Both the position numbers and the translations under genes were made by a program. The notes under the pieces were generated by a model, which worked only from the letters and a program-made list of their open reading frames with translations, did not search any database and was not told the origin of the DNA. This document shows positions 8,873-20,792 of a stretch of 64,000 nucleotides of DNA, piece after piece. Source of the DNA: Enterobacter cancerogenus (GTDB taxonomy: Bacteria; Pseudomonadota; Gammaproteobacteria; Enterobacterales; Enterobacteriaceae); the NCBI RefSeq assembly GCF_019047785.1, contig NZ_CP077290.1, positions 4,650,001 through 4,714,000 on the forward strand. The letters are read 5' to 3'. The first letter of the stretch is position 1; the number at the start of each line of letters is the position of its first letter.

Positions 8873-10540
8873 ATGTTGAACCGTATCCGCGTTGTCACAC
8901 TGCTGATGATGGTGCTGGTCATTTTCGCACTTCTTCAGCTCGTTTCTGGTGGGCTATTTTTTTCGTCGTTAAAACAGAATCAGGCGAGTTTTGCCGCCTC
9001 GAATGACCTGCGCATGCAGCAAAGTGAGCTCACCTCGACCTGGGATTTGATGCTGCAAACGCGCATCAACCTGAGCCGCTCGTCTGCACGTATGATGATG
9101 GACCCCGCCAACCAGCAGAGCAGCGCGAAAACGGATCTGCTGAAAAACGCGCGTACCACCCTTGCCGACGCCGCGAAACACTACGAAGCCTTTAAACAGA
9201 TTGCGCCGCAGCCTGCGATGGAGCAGGTGAGCCAGAATATTGATGAAAAATACGCGGCCTACTTTGCCGGGCTAACCGAACTGGTGCAGTTCCTGGAGAA
9301 CGGCAACATGGACGCCTATTTTGCGCAGCCTACCCAGGGTATGCAAAACGCCCTTGGTGCGGCGCTCGGCGAGTATGCCAAAGCCAGCAGCGAGCTGTAT
9401 CACACGGCGTTTACCGAAAGTCAGAACGACTACCGCTTTGCCAAAGCGCAGATGGCGGTGCTGGCTCTGGCGCTGGCGATCGTGCTGGTGGCGGTGTGGT
9501 ACGGCATCCGACACATCCTGCTTAACCCGCTGAGCCGCGTGATTAGCCATATTCGCGACATCGCCGGCGGCGACCTGACCAAAACGCTGACCGTTTCCGG
9601 GCGCAATGAGATCGGCGAGCTGGCCAGCAGCGTCGACCATATGCAGCGCTCGTTAATCGATACCGTCGCCAACGTGCGCGAAGGTTCCGAGGCGATTTAC
9701 ACCGGTACCAGCGAAATCGCGACGGGCAACAATGACCTCTCTTCCCGCACCGAACAGCAGGCGTCCGCCCTCGAGGAGACGGCGGCCAGCATGGAACAAC
9801 TCACCGCCACCGTGAAGCAGAATGCGGATAACGCCCGTCAGGCCTCTAAGCTTGCCGAAAGCGCCTCCGAAACGGCGCAGCGCGGCGGACGCGTGGTGGA
9901 TGGCGTCGTGAAAACGATGCACGACATCGCCGACAGCTCGAAGAAAATCGCCGATATCACCAGCGTTATCGACGGCATCGCCTTCCAGACCAACATCCTG
10001 GCGCTTAACGCGGCGGTAGAAGCGGCGCGTGCGGGCGAGCAGGGCCGCGGTTTTGCGGTGGTGGCAGGCGAAGTGCGCAACCTGGCGAGCCGCAGCGCCA
10101 ACGCCGCGAAAGAGATCAAAGCGTTAATTGAAGATTCAGTCTCCCGCGTGGATACCGGCTCGGTGCTGGTGGAAAGCGCGGGTGAGACCATGAATGACAT
10201 CGTGAATGCCGTCACCCGCGTGACGGACATCATGGGTGAAATCGCCTCTGCATCGGATGAGCAGAGTCGGGGTATTGACCAGGTCGCCCTGGCGGTATCG
10301 GAAATGGATCGTGTGACACAGCAAAACGCCGCGCTGGTGCAGGAGTCCGCCGCGGCGGCCGCTGCGCTGGAGGACCAGGCGAGCCGTCTCAAGATGGCCG
10401 TCTCGGCGTTTCGTCTTACTTCCAAAACACAACACCCGGCCAGCTCGCGTGCATTGCTCAGCGAGTCAGCCCCTGTGACGGTGGCGTCTCGCCCTCGCGC
10501 AGCGGTAGCCGGACAAGATGAAAACTGGGAAACATTTTGA
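8873..10540 (+). CDS. tar: Aspartate chemoreceptor Tar (methyl-accepting chemotaxis protein II)
   Basis: Inner-membrane chemoreceptor of 555 residues. Order: transmembrane helix 1 (about 7-30), periplasmic four-helix sensor, transmembrane helix 2 (about 192-212), HAMP, methylation helices and the conserved tip ([20 protein letters not shown]). The aspartate-binding residues known from E. coli Tar, R64, R69, R73 and T154, are all present at the same numbers. The C-terminus is NWETF, the docking pentapeptide for CheR and CheB. The sensor resembles Tar rather than Tsr. Expressed from the FliA promoter just upstream. Confidence 0.95.
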   Translation: MLNRIRVVTLLMMVLVIFALLQLVSGGLFFSSLKQNQASFAASNDLRMQQSELTSTWDLMLQTRINLSRSSARMMMDPANQQSSAKTDLLKNARTTLADAAKHYEAFKQIAPQPAMEQVSQNIDEKYAAYFAGLTELVQFLENGNMDAYFAQPTQGMQNALGAALGEYAKASSELYHTAFTESQNDYRFAKAQMAVLALALAIVLVAVWYGIRHILLNPLSRVISHIRDIAGGDLTKTLTVSGRNEIGELASSVDHMQRSLIDTVANVREGSEAIYTGTSEIATGNNDLSSRTEQQASALEETAASMEQLTATVKQNADNARQASKLAESASETAQRGGRVVDGVVKTMHDIADSSKKIADITSVIDGIAFQTNILALNAAVEAARAGEQGRGFAVVAGEVRNLASRSANAAKEIKALIEDSVSRVDTGSVLVESAGETMNDIVNAVTRVTDIMGEIASASDEQSRGIDQVALAVSEMDRVTQQNAALVQESAAAAAALEDQASRLKMAVSAFRLTSKTQHPASSRALLSESAPVTVASRPRAAVAGQDENWETF

Positions 10541-10584
10541 CTGACAATTGAACCGCGGCTGCTGGCCGCTTGATGGGAGCGTGG

Positions 10585-12192
10585 ATGTTAAATCGTATTC
10601 GTATCTCGACCACTCTGTTTTTGATTCTGATCCTGAGTGGTGTTTTGCAGGTTGGCAGTAACGGGTTGTCTTTTTGGGCGTTTCGCGATGGTTATCAGAA
10701 TTTGCAGGAAGTCGAGACGAGTAATCAGCAGCGCTCCGCACTGGCACAAACGCGTGCCGTGCTTTTGCAGGCAAGTACGGCGCTGAACAAGGCGGGAACC
10801 TTAACGGCGCTGAGCTATCCGCCGGATGATATCAAAGCGCTGATGGTGACGGCGCGCGACAGCCTTAAACAGGCCAACGCGCAGTTTAGCGCCTTCACCT
10901 CGCAGGAGACGGTCAGTGAGAAAGGCAAGGCGCTGAAGGCCGCGATGCAGAAGAACTTCACCGCGTGGCATACGGATCTGGAGCACCAGGCGACCTGGCT
11001 TGAGAACAACCAGCTTTCTGACTTCCTGACCGCGCCGGTGCAGGAGTCGCAGGCGGCGTTTGACGGCAGTTTTAACGCCTGGCAGCAGGACATTAACCAG
11101 TTTGTTGAACGTGCCGGAACCGACAGCCGTAAAAGCTACCACATGTCGGGGGCCATTTTTGCCGCGGTGGTGATCCTGGCGGCACTCCTGACCGACGGCG
11201 CGCTGCTCTGGTCGCGCCGGATGATTGTGCAACCGCTGGCGATCATCAGCAGCCACTTTGACAGCATTGCGAAGGGCAACCTGGCGCGCCCGGTGGCGGT
11301 GTACGGGAAGAACGAGATTTCAGCGATTTTTGCCAGCCTCAAGGCCATGCAAGGGGCGCTGCGGGAAACGGTTAGCGAGGTGCGGCAGGGCAGTTACGCC
11401 ATGCACACCGGGATCTCAGAGATAGCGGCGGGCAACAACGATCTCTCTTCCCGTACCGAGCAGCAGGCGGCCTCGCTGGCGCAGACGGCGGCCAGCATGG
11501 AGCAGCTGACCGCGACGGTAAGCCAGAACGCCGACAACGCGCGTCAGGCGTCGGAGCTGTCAAAACAGGCGGCAACCACGGCGAAGAAAGGGGGCGATCA
11601 GGCATCTCACGTTGCCAGTACCATGCAGGAGATTGCCGCCAGCTCACAAAAAATTGGCGACATCATTAGCGTTATCGATGGCATCGCCTTCCAGACCAAT
11701 ATCCTGGCGCTCAACGCCGCCGTGGAGGCTGCGCGGGCAGGCGAGCAGGGGCGTGGGTTTGCCGTGGTCGCCGGCGAAGTACGCAACCTGGCGAGCCGCA
11801 GTGCGAACGCGGCGAAAGAGATCAAGGGGCTGATTGAAGAGTCGGTCTCACGCGTTCAGCAAGGCTCCGCGCTGGTGGATACGGCGGCGCAGACCATGAA
11901 CGAGATCGTCACCTCCGTCACCCGGGTGAACGACATCATGGGCGAAATTGCCTCCGCGTCCGATGAACAACGTCGTGGCATTGAGCAAGTTGCCCAGGCG
12001 GTGAGTCAGATGGATCAGGTGACGCAGCAGAACGCCTCGCTGGTAGAAGAAGCGGCCGCCGCCACCGATCAGCTGGCCAATCAGGCTGATCATCTGACCG
12101 GGCTGGTGGCGGTATTTACGGTTAAAGAGCACGTTGAAACAGAAGCAGAAACAGATGTCGGACGGTCGCAGGCCGTACCGGTTGTATCCTGA
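10585..12192 (+). CDS. tap: Dipeptide chemoreceptor Tap (methyl-accepting chemotaxis protein IV)
   Basis: Inner-membrane chemoreceptor of 535 residues that in E. coli senses dipeptides through DppA. The start ([19 protein letters not shown]) and much of the sensor ([13 protein letters not shown] stretch, [16 protein letters not shown]) match Tap closely. The signalling tip is identical in type to that of Tar. It ends in APVVS-like sequence (AVPVVS) with no NWETF, so it depends on other receptors for methylation, as Tap does. I place the start at 10585 behind GGGAGCG rather than at 10570. Confidence 0.93.
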   Translation: MLNRIRISTTLFLILILSGVLQVGSNGLSFWAFRDGYQNLQEVETSNQQRSALAQTRAVLLQASTALNKAGTLTALSYPPDDIKALMVTARDSLKQANAQFSAFTSQETVSEKGKALKAAMQKNFTAWHTDLEHQATWLENNQLSDFLTAPVQESQAAFDGSFNAWQQDINQFVERAGTDSRKSYHMSGAIFAAVVILAALLTDGALLWSRRMIVQPLAIISSHFDSIAKGNLARPVAVYGKNEISAIFASLKAMQGALRETVSEVRQGSYAMHTGISEIAAGNNDLSSRTEQQAASLAQTAASMEQLTATVSQNADNARQASELSKQAATTAKKGGDQASHVASTMQEIAASSQKIGDIISVIDGIAFQTNILALNAAVEAARAGEQGRGFAVVAGEVRNLASRSANAAKEIKGLIEESVSRVQQGSALVDTAAQTMNEIVTSVTRVNDIMGEIASASDEQRRGIEQVAQAVSQMDQVTQQNASLVEEAAAATDQLANQADHLTGLVAVFTVKEHVETEAETDVGRSQAVPVVS

Positions 12193-12211
12193 AAGTAATA
12201 TAGAAGGCGCT

Positions 12212-13074
12212 ATGACATCACCCATGCCCTCAGGGCAAACGTCATTATTGCAGCAGATGACACAGCGCCTCGCGCTGTCCGACGCGCATTTTCGTCGGAT
12301 ATGTCAGTTGATCTACCAGCGTGCGGGAATTGTGCTTGCGGATCATAAGCGAGACATGGTTTACAACCGACTGGTGCGGCGCTTGCGCACGCTCGGGCTG
12401 GTTGATTTTGGTCGCTATCTGAGCATGCTCGAAGCGAACCAGAACAGCGCTGAATGGCAGGCCTTTATTAACTCATTAACCACCAACCTGACCGCGTTTT
12501 TCCGCGAAGCGCATCACTTCCCGGTGCTGGCGGAGCACGCGCGCCGTCGTACCGGGGAGTACCGCGTCTGGAGTGCGGCGGCGTCTACCGGCGAGGAGCC
12601 GTATTCGCTGGCGATCACCCTGGCCGATACGCTCGGCATGGCGCCGGGGCGCTGGAAAGTGTACGCCAGCGACATCGACACCGAGGTGCTGGAAAAAGCG
12701 CGCAACGGCGTCTATCGCCAGGACGAACTGAAAACCCTGTCACCGCAGCAGTTACAGCGCTATTTCATGCGCGGTACCGGCCCGCACGAAGGGCTGGTGC
12801 GCGTTCGTCAGGAGCTGGCGAACTGCGTTGAGTTTGCGCCGGTCAACCTGCTGGACAAGCAGTACAACGTGCCGGGGCCGTTTGACGCCATCTTTTGCCG
12901 TAACGTGATGATTTATTTTGATAAAACGACGCAACAGGAGATTCTGCGTCGCTTTGTTCCGTTGCTCAAGCCTGACGGTTTACTGTTTGCCGGGCACTCG
13001 GAAAACTTTAGCAACCTCGCGCGCGAGTTTAGCCTCCGTGGGCAGACGGTTTATGCGCTGAGTAAGGAAAAAGC

Positions 13075-13078
<4 letters not shown>
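12212..13078 (+). CDS. cheR: Chemotaxis protein methyltransferase CheR
   Basis: Cytoplasmic SAM-dependent methyltransferase of 288 residues that methylates receptor glutamates. The N-terminal helical domain is followed by the SAM-binding region ([13 protein letters not shown]) and the motif FCRNVMIYF. The ATG at 12212 is chosen because AGAAGG lies just before it and the protein then begins MTSPMP, like E. coli CheR; the longer frame from 12134 would overlap tap. It overlaps cheB by 4 bases. Confidence 0.96.
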
Positions 13079-14530
<1,452 letters not shown>

Positions 14531-14540
14531 GGTGATGGTT

Positions 14541-15185
14541 ATGATGCAACCTGCTATGAAACCCGTTGAAGAACATTCGCCCAGCGACATCATTGCCCGC
14601 ATCGGCAGCCTTACGCGCATGCTGCGCGACAGCCTGCGTGAACTGGGGCTGGATCAGGCCATTGCCGAAGCGGCGGAAGCGATTCCGGACGCGCGCGATC
14701 GTCTGGACTATGTGGTGCAGATGACTGCTCAGGCGGCAGAACGTGCGCTGAACAGCGTTGAAGCGTCACAGCCGCATCAGGATGCGATGGAAAAGGGCGC
14801 GAAGGCGCTGACCAAACGCTGGGATGAATGGTTCGAGAACCCTATCGAACTGGCGGATGCCCGCGAACTGGTGACCGATACCCGCCAGTATCTGGGGGAT
14901 GTGCCGGGCCACACCAGCTTCACCAACGCCCAACTTCTGGACATCATGATGGCGCAGGATTTCCAGGACCTTACCGGTCAGGTGATCAAACGCATGATGG
15001 ATGTGATTCAGGAGATTGAGCGTCAGCTGCTGATGGTGCTGCTGGAGAACATGCCAGAACCGGCTGCGCGTCCAAAGCGCGACAATGAAAGCCTGCTTAA
15101 CGGCCCACAGCTCGACGCATCTAAAGCGGGCGTGGTGGCGAGCCAGGATCAGGTCGACGACCTGCTGGACAGCCTCGGCTTCTGA
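14541..15185 (+). CDS. cheZ: CheY phosphatase CheZ
   Basis: Cytoplasmic phosphatase of 214 residues that dephosphorylates CheY. The long-helix core carries the active motif [10 protein letters not shown] with D143 and Q147. The C-terminal CheY-binding helix ([16 protein letters not shown]) is conserved. The start MMQPAMKP at 14541 gives exactly the E. coli length; GAGGTGATG lies upstream and overlaps the cheY stop. Last gene of the tar operon. Confidence 0.97.
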   Translation: MMQPAMKPVEEHSPSDIIARIGSLTRMLRDSLRELGLDQAIAEAAEAIPDARDRLDYVVQMTAQAAERALNSVEASQPHQDAMEKGAKALTKRWDEWFENPIELADARELVTDTRQYLGDVPGHTSFTNAQLLDIMMAQDFQDLTGQVIKRMMDVIQEIERQLLMVLLENMPEPAARPKRDNESLLNGPQLDASKAGVVASQDQVDDLLDSLGF

Positions 15186-15194
15186 CGGCCTTTC

Positions 15195-15270
15195 GTCTCA
15201 GGTTGTGCGAGCAGCCTGAGACGATTCCCACCCGGAATCACCGAAAAGAGCCCGAATAAACGGGCTTTTC
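15195..15270 (+). terminator. Tandem hairpins after cheZ, the second an intrinsic terminator
   Basis: The first hairpin pairs GTCTCAGG (15195-15202) with CCTGAGAC (15215-15222). The second pairs AGCCCG (15249-15254) with CGGGCT (15261-15266) and runs into TTTT. Together they separate the tar-cheZ operon from flhBAE. Confidence 0.75.
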
Positions 15271-15334
15271 CCGCCATTGGATTCTTTCTGCGCTGGCATG
15301 ATACCCGTGACTTAATGGGCTGCGAGCAGGCACT

Positions 15335-16483
15335 GTGGCAGAAGATAACGACGACAAAACGGAAGCCCCCACACCCCACCGACTTGAAAAAGCGCGTGAG
15401 GAAGGGCAGGTCCCCCGATCCCGAGAACTGACATCCCTGCTGATACTGGTGGTGGGCGTGTGCATTATCTGGTGGGGAGGGGAGTCGTTCGCCCGCAGGC
15501 TGGCGGGGATGCTCTCTGCCGGGTTACGTTTTGACCACAGCATGGTTAACGATCCCAACCTGATCCTGAGCCAAATTATTCTGCTGGTGAAAAATGCCAT
15601 GATTGCGCTGCTTCCGCTGATTTCCGGGGTTGTGCTGGTGGCGCTGGTCTCGCCGGTGATGCTTGGCGGGCTGGTCTTTAGCGGCAAATCGCTGCAACCC
15701 AAATTTTCCAAGCTCAACCCGCTGCCCGGGATCGCCAAAATGTTTTCTGCCCAGACGGGCGCGGAGCTGGTAAAGGCGATCCTGAAATCGGCCCTGATGG
15801 GCAGTACCGCCGGGTTTTTCCTCTGGCACCACTGGCCTGAAATGATGCGCCTTATCAGTGAATCCCCCTTCAACGCCATGAATAATGCGATGAACCTGGT
15901 GGGATTGTGCGCCCTGCTGGTGGTGCTCAGCATCATTCCGATGGTGGGGTTTGACGTCATCTTCCAGATGTACAGCCACTTCAAAAAACTGCGCATGTCG
16001 CGCCAGGATATCCGCGACGAATACAAACAGATGGAAGGCGACCCGCACGTTAAGGGGCGTATCCGCCAGATGCAGCGCGCGGCTGCCCGTCGCCGCATGA
16101 TGGAAGATGTCCCGAAAGCCGATGTCATTGTGACCAACCCGACCCACTACTCGGTGGCGCTGCGCTACGACGAAAATAAAATGAGCGCGCCGAAGGTGGT
16201 GGCAAAAGGGGCGGGCCTGATTGCGCTGCGTATACGTGAAATCGGCACGGAAAACCGTGTTCCCATTCTTGAAGCGCCTCCGCTGGCGCGTGCGTTGTAC
16301 CGTCATGCGGAGATTGGACAACAGATCCCCGGCCAACTCTACGCCGCTGTCGCGGAAGTGCTGGCCTGGGTATGGCAGCTGAAGCGCTGGCGTTTAGCCG
16401 GTGGTCAGCGGCCTGTGAAACCTGAGAACCTACCGGTGCCTGAAGCGCTGGATTTTTTGAACGAGAAGGACACTGATGGCTAA
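15335..16483 (+). CDS. flhB: Flagellar type III export apparatus protein FlhB
   Basis: Inner-membrane export-gate protein of 382 residues that switches substrate specificity from rod/hook to filament. Four transmembrane segments lie in the first 210 residues. The cytoplasmic domain holds the self-cleavage motif NPTH (VTNPTHYSVAL). The start is GTG at 15335, giving an N-terminus MAEDNDDKTEAPTPHRLEKA that matches E. coli. It overlaps flhA by 8 bases. The promoter is expected to be FlhDC-dependent; I could not define it. Confidence 0.97.
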   Translation: MAEDNDDKTEAPTPHRLEKAREEGQVPRSRELTSLLILVVGVCIIWWGGESFARRLAGMLSAGLRFDHSMVNDPNLILSQIILLVKNAMIALLPLISGVVLVALVSPVMLGGLVFSGKSLQPKFSKLNPLPGIAKMFSAQTGAELVKAILKSALMGSTAGFFLWHHWPEMMRLISESPFNAMNNAMNLVGLCALLVVLSIIPMVGFDVIFQMYSHFKKLRMSRQDIRDEYKQMEGDPHVKGRIRQMQRAAARRRMMEDVPKADVIVTNPTHYSVALRYDENKMSAPKVVAKGAGLIALRIREIGTENRVPILEAPPLARALYRHAEIGQQIPGQLYAAVAEVLAWVWQLKRWRLAGGQRPVKPENLPVPEALDFLNEKDTDG

Positions 16484-18554
16484 TCTGGTGGCAATGTTGC
16501 GCCTGCCCGGCAACCTGAAATCGACCCAATGGCAGATCCTTGCCGGACCGATTCTGATCCTGCTAATTCTGTCGATGATGGTGCTGCCGCTGCCGGCATT
16601 CATCCTCGATCTGCTGTTCACATTCAACATTGCGTTGTCCATCATGGTGCTGCTGGTGGCGATGTTCACCCAGCGCACCCTGGAGTTCGCGGCGTTCCCG
16701 ACCATTCTGCTGTTTACCACGCTGCTGCGCCTGGCGCTGAACGTGGCATCCACCCGTATTATCCTGATGGAAGGGCATACCGGCGCGGCGGCGGCGGGTA
16801 AGGTTGTTGAGGCGTTCGGCCACTTCCTCGTGGGCGGCAATTTCGCCATCGGTATTGTGGTGTTCGTCATTCTGGTGATCATCAACTTTATGGTCATCAC
16901 CAAAGGTGCCGGGCGTATCGCAGAAGTGGGCGCGCGTTTCGTCCTGGACGGGATGCCGGGCAAACAGATGGCGATCGATGCCGACCTGAACGCCGGACTG
17001 ATCGCCGAAGATGAGGCCAAAAAGCGCCGCTCGGAGGTGACGCAGGAGGCGGACTTCTACGGCTCGATGGACGGTGCGAGTAAGTTCGTGCGCGGAGATG
17101 CCATCGCCGGCATCCTGATCATGGTGATTAACGTCGTGGGCGGCCTGCTGGTGGGCGTTTTGCAGCACGGCATGGACATGGGCCACGCGGCAGAAAGCTA
17201 CACGCTGCTGACCATCGGTGACGGCCTGGTTGCGCAGATCCCGGCGCTGGTGATCTCAACGGCAGCGGGCGTTATCGTCACTCGCGTCAGCACCGATCAG
17301 GACGTGGGCGAGCAGATGGTGGGGCAGTTGTTCAGCAACCCGCGCGTAATGCTGCTGGCTGCTGCGGTACTGGGCCTCCTGGGCCTGGTGCCGGGAATGC
17401 CGAACCTGGTGTTCCTGCTGTTTACCGCCGCGCTGCTGGGCCTGGCCTGGTGGATGCGCGGGCGTGAAATGACGCCTGCCGCCGAACCTGCGCCGGTCAA
17501 AATGCCGGAAAACACGCAGGCGGTGGAGGCAACCTGGAACGACGTGCAGCTGGAAGATTCGCTGGGCATGGAGGTGGGTTATCGCCTGATCCCTATGGTC
17601 GATTTCCAGCAGGACGGCGAGCTGCTGGGCCGCATTCGCAGTATTCGTAAGAAATTCGCTCAGGACATGGGCTTCCTGCCGCCGGTTGTTCATATTCGTG
17701 ACAACATGGATCTTCCGCCTGCGCGCTATCGCATCCTGATGAAAGGGGTGGAGATTGGCAGCGGGGATGCCTACCCTGGCCGCTGGCTGGCGATCAACCC
17801 CGGCACGGCGGCGGGCACGCTGCCCGGAGAGCAGACTATCGACCCGGCCTTCGGGCTGGCGGCAATCTGGATCGAGAGCGCGCTGAAAGAGCAGGCGCAG
17901 ATCCAGGGCTACACGGTGGTGGAAGCCAGTACCGTGGTGGCGACCCACCTTAACCATCTTATCGGCCAGTTCTCCGCCGAACTGTTTGGCCGTCAGGAGG
18001 CGCAGCAGCTGCTGGATCGCGTTACCCAGGAGATGCCGAAGCTGACCGAAGACCTGGTGCCTGGCGTGCTGACGCTGACAACCCTGCACAAGGTGCTGCA
18101 AAACCTGCTCGACGAAAAGGTGCCGATCCGCGACATGCGTACCATTCTGGAAACCCTGGCCGAGCATGCGCCGCTTCAGAGCGACCCGCACGAGCTGACG
18201 GCAGTGGTGCGTGTGGCGCTGGGCCGCGCGATTACCCAGCAGTGGTTCCCGGGTACCGGTGAAGTGCAGGTTATCGGCCTCGATACGCCGCTTGAACGTC
18301 TGCTGCTGCAGGCCCTGCAGGGCGGTGGCGGGCTGGAGCCGGGTCTCGCCGACCGTCTGCTGGCCCAGACGCAGGAGGCGCTGGCGCGCCAGGAGATGCT
18401 GGGTGCGCCGCCGGTTCTGCTGGTTAACCACGCGCTGCGTCCGCTGCTGTCTCGCTTCCTGCGTCGTAGCCTGAATCAGCTGGTCGTGCTGTCAAACCTT
18501 GAGCTGTCGGATAATCGCCATATTCGCATGACGGCGACCATAGGAGGGAACTGA
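16476..18554 (+). CDS. flhA: Flagellar type III export apparatus protein FlhA
   Basis: Inner-membrane export-gate protein of 692 residues, the E. coli length. The N-terminal half has about eight transmembrane helices and the FHIPEP-type signature region (TRIILMEGHTGAAAAGKV, GRIAEVGARFVLDGMPGKQM). The C-terminal half is the cytoplasmic ring that receives chaperone-substrate complexes. It overlaps flhB by 8 bases and flhE by one (TGATG), so flhBAE is one operon. Confidence 0.98.
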   Translation: MANLVAMLRLPGNLKSTQWQILAGPILILLILSMMVLPLPAFILDLLFTFNIALSIMVLLVAMFTQRTLEFAAFPTILLFTTLLRLALNVASTRIILMEGHTGAAAAGKVVEAFGHFLVGGNFAIGIVVFVILVIINFMVITKGAGRIAEVGARFVLDGMPGKQMAIDADLNAGLIAEDEAKKRRSEVTQEADFYGSMDGASKFVRGDAIAGILIMVINVVGGLLVGVLQHGMDMGHAAESYTLLTIGDGLVAQIPALVISTAAGVIVTRVSTDQDVGEQMVGQLFSNPRVMLLAAAVLGLLGLVPGMPNLVFLLFTAALLGLAWWMRGREMTPAAEPAPVKMPENTQAVEATWNDVQLEDSLGMEVGYRLIPMVDFQQDGELLGRIRSIRKKFAQDMGFLPPVVHIRDNMDLPPARYRILMKGVEIGSGDAYPGRWLAINPGTAAGTLPGEQTIDPAFGLAAIWIESALKEQAQIQGYTVVEASTVVATHLNHLIGQFSAELFGRQEAQQLLDRVTQEMPKLTEDLVPGVLTLTTLHKVLQNLLDEKVPIRDMRTILETLAEHAPLQSDPHELTAVVRVALGRAITQQWFPGTGEVQVIGLDTPLERLLLQALQGGGGLEPGLADRLLAQTQEALARQEMLGAPPVLLVNHALRPLLSRFLRRSLNQLVVLSNLELSDNRHIRMTATIGGN

Positions 18555-18946
18555 TGGGTAAGTGGCTATGGATCATGCTTTTCCCGCTGGTGGCGCAGGC
18601 CGCTGGCGAAGGGTCGTGGCAGGCCAGCAGCGTTGGCGTGACGCTGAACCATCGCGGGGAGGCGATGTCCTCACGTCCGCTGGCACCCCCTGAACCGGCC
18701 TCCGGCCTGATGACCCTGGTGGTGTGGGATTACACGCTGATCGGCCCAACGCCTGCCGGGCTGCGGGTGCGTCTGTGCTCCCAGACGCGCTGTACCGAAA
18801 TCGACGGTGAAAATGGCACGACCCAGGCGTTCAACGGCGTACCGGCGGTGGAACCATTACGCTTTATCTGGGAAGTGCCGGGCGGTGGGCGTTTGATCCC
18901 GGCGCTGAAGGTTCAGCGTACGTCCGTCATCGTTAACTACCGCTAA
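18554..18946 (+). CDS. flhE: Flagellar protein FlhE
   Basis: Periplasmic protein of 130 residues with a signal peptide ending VAQA. FlhE is found mainly in enterobacteria and has been linked to limiting proton leak through the flagellar export apparatus. Two cysteines (RLCSQTRC) could form a disulfide. It starts on the base shared with the flhA stop. Confidence 0.93.
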   Translation: MGKWLWIMLFPLVAQAAGEGSWQASSVGVTLNHRGEAMSSRPLAPPEPASGLMTLVVWDYTLIGPTPAGLRVRLCSQTRCTEIDGENGTTQAFNGVPAVEPLRFIWEVPGGGRLIPALKVQRTSVIVNYR

Positions 18947-18959
18947 CTGCCTGTCTTTT

Positions 18960-18991
18960 AGCCAGCCATGGCGCGATTCTGATGGCTGGCT
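18960..18991 (+). terminator. Inverted repeat after flhE, possible terminator
   Basis: AGCCAGCCAT pairs with ATGGCTGGCT around a 12-base loop just after flhE. There is no T-run, so it may be a Rho-associated or transcript-protecting hairpin. Confidence 0.45.
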
Positions 18992-19018
18992 CGCAAAAAT
19001 GACCTCGCCTTTTGATGC

Positions 19019-19039
19019 AATAGAAACGCTGTTTTATAA
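19019..19039. promoter_or_regulatory. KdgR-like operator upstream of the pectin-type gene pair
   Basis: The core GAAACGCTGTTTTAT flanked by A/T resembles the KdgR operator (AAAC and GTTT arms spaced by three bases). It lies about 170 bases before the GPH symporter gene. KdgR represses pectin and hexuronate catabolism in enterobacteria, which fits the genes downstream. The outer arms are imperfect. Confidence 0.4.
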
Positions 19040-19207
19040 ATCAGTGACACGCGTGACGACACTCTTTGCATTTTTGCCATCCGCGACGAAGCGATGGCAG
19101 AAACAGAAAGGTTTCAACAGGTCGATACTTTTACTGTAGCCGTGTAAAAACTCCCGGACGAGGTTTGCTTACAGGGAGTCTCCTAAAACTGATTAGGGCT
19201 GACGGCA

Positions 19208-20791
19208 ATGAAAACACGTAAAATCGGACTCGCAAATTATCTTGCTTATGGGTCAGGTGATTTCCTCGGGGCAGGGACGACTGCGCTGACGGCTGCCTGG
19301 CTTTTATATTTTTATACGACCTTCTGCGGACTTTCCCCTATCGAGGCGACCTTTATCTTTGCTGCGGCAAGGGTGCTGGACGCCGTTGTCAGCCCGCTGA
19401 TGGGCTTTATGACCGATAACTTTGGCACCACCTGGCTTGGCAAACGCTTTGGCCGCCGTAAGTTCTTTATCCTGCTGGGTATTCCGTGCGTGTTCAGCTA
19501 CTCCCTGATGTGGATCGGGGATATGAGCTTCTGGTACTACCTGCTGACCTACCTGGTGTTTGATATTGTCTACACCATGATTCTGGTGCCGTACGAAACG
19601 CTGGTGCCGGAAATGACCGATGACTTCAAACAGAAAACCAAGTTCTCCGGCGCGCGTATCTCTATGGCGCAGATGTCCGCCATTCTGGCCTCCTTCCTGC
19701 CGGGTATTCTGCTGACCCACTTCGGTAAAGACAACGCCGTCTCCTTCTTCTATGCAAGCCTGGTCTTCTCCGTGCTGTGCGCGCTGATGCTGATTTTCGT
19801 CTGGTTCTTCACCTGGGAGCGCCCGCGTGAGGAGTGGTCAGAAGCGGCACTGCGCGCCGAAGAAGAGAAGAAAAAGCTGACGCTCGGGCAGAGCCTCAAC
19901 CGCCTTTTCGTCGAGTTAAGTTCGACCCTGCGCATCAAAATTTTCCGCCAGCATCTGGGGATGTATCTGGGCGGCTACATCGCCCAGGACGTGTTCAACG
20001 CCGTCTTCACCTATTACGTGGTGTTCGTGCTGATGCAGGAGGCGTCAATGGCCTCTAACCTGCTGGGCACCATGGCGATTTTCCAGTTTATCGCCGTGAT
20101 AGCGATGATCCCGCTGTGCATCCGTTTTGGTCCTGCGCCGTCTTACCGGATGGTGGTGGTGCTCTTTGGGCTGGCCTCGCTCTCCTACGCGATGCTTTAT
20201 TACGCCGGGCTGAGCGATATCTACTCGCTGCTGTTGCTGGTCTCGGCCGTGGCCGGTCTGGGGCGCGGGGGCATCAACTACGTTCCGTGGAACACTTACA
20301 CCTACATTGCTGACGTGGATGAAGTGATCACCGGCCAGCGCCGTGAGGGGATTTTTGCCGGGATCATGACCCTGACCCGTAAAGCCTCCCAGGCCGGTGC
20401 GGTGATGCTGGTGGGTATCGTGATGCAAATGTCCGGCTTTGTGAGCGGGCAGAAGGTGCAGCCTGCCGAAGTGAGCCACACCATTCTGATGATCCTGAGC
20501 GTGGGAACCATTCTGGTGCTGTTCTGCGGTTTCCTGGTTTCCCTGCGCTTCAGACTGAATTTGCAGACGCACAGCACGCTGCGCGAAGAGACCGCCAAAA
20601 TGCGCGAGACGGGGCGCGCCATGCCGGAGACGGCCACGCCGCAGGCCCGCGCAACCGTCGAGATGCTGGCCGGTATGCCGTACGAATCGCTGTGGGGCAA
20701 TAACAACATCGGTTATCTGAATCGCAATAAGCCGGCGGCCCCTTCGCTGAAGGATCGCGCGGTACTGAATTCGACATACAACAGAGGTTAA
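19208..20791 (+). CDS. GPH-family sugar:cation symporter, probably for oligogalacturonides or rhamnogalacturonides
   Basis: Inner-membrane major-facilitator protein of 527 residues with about 12 transmembrane helices. The N-terminus (IGLANYLAYGSGDFLGAG) and the loop GKRFGRRKFF mark the glycoside-pentoside-hexuronide family. The strongest resemblance I recall is to oligogalacturonide transporters of the RhiT/TogT type. It precedes a GH105 hydrolase by one base gap, so transport and hydrolysis are coupled. A C-terminal cytoplasmic tail of about 80 residues is longer than in YicJ-type members. The pair is absent between flhE and argS in E. coli. Confidence 0.8.
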   Translation: MKTRKIGLANYLAYGSGDFLGAGTTALTAAWLLYFYTTFCGLSPIEATFIFAAARVLDAVVSPLMGFMTDNFGTTWLGKRFGRRKFFILLGIPCVFSYSLMWIGDMSFWYYLLTYLVFDIVYTMILVPYETLVPEMTDDFKQKTKFSGARISMAQMSAILASFLPGILLTHFGKDNAVSFFYASLVFSVLCALMLIFVWFFTWERPREEWSEAALRAEEEKKKLTLGQSLNRLFVELSSTLRIKIFRQHLGMYLGGYIAQDVFNAVFTYYVVFVLMQEASMASNLLGTMAIFQFIAVIAMIPLCIRFGPAPSYRMVVVLFGLASLSYAMLYYAGLSDIYSLLLLVSAVAGLGRGGINYVPWNTYTYIADVDEVITGQRREGIFAGIMTLTRKASQAGAVMLVGIVMQMSGFVSGQKVQPAEVSHTILMILSVGTILVLFCGFLVSLRFRLNLQTHSTLREETAKMRETGRAMPETATPQARATVEMLAGMPYESLWGNNNIGYLNRNKPAAPSLKDRAVLNSTYNRG

Positions 20792-20792
20792 G

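Noticed and set aside
17256..18431. 391-codon open frame antisense to flhA
   Set aside because: Shadow frame rich in Gln, His and Arg; no motif.
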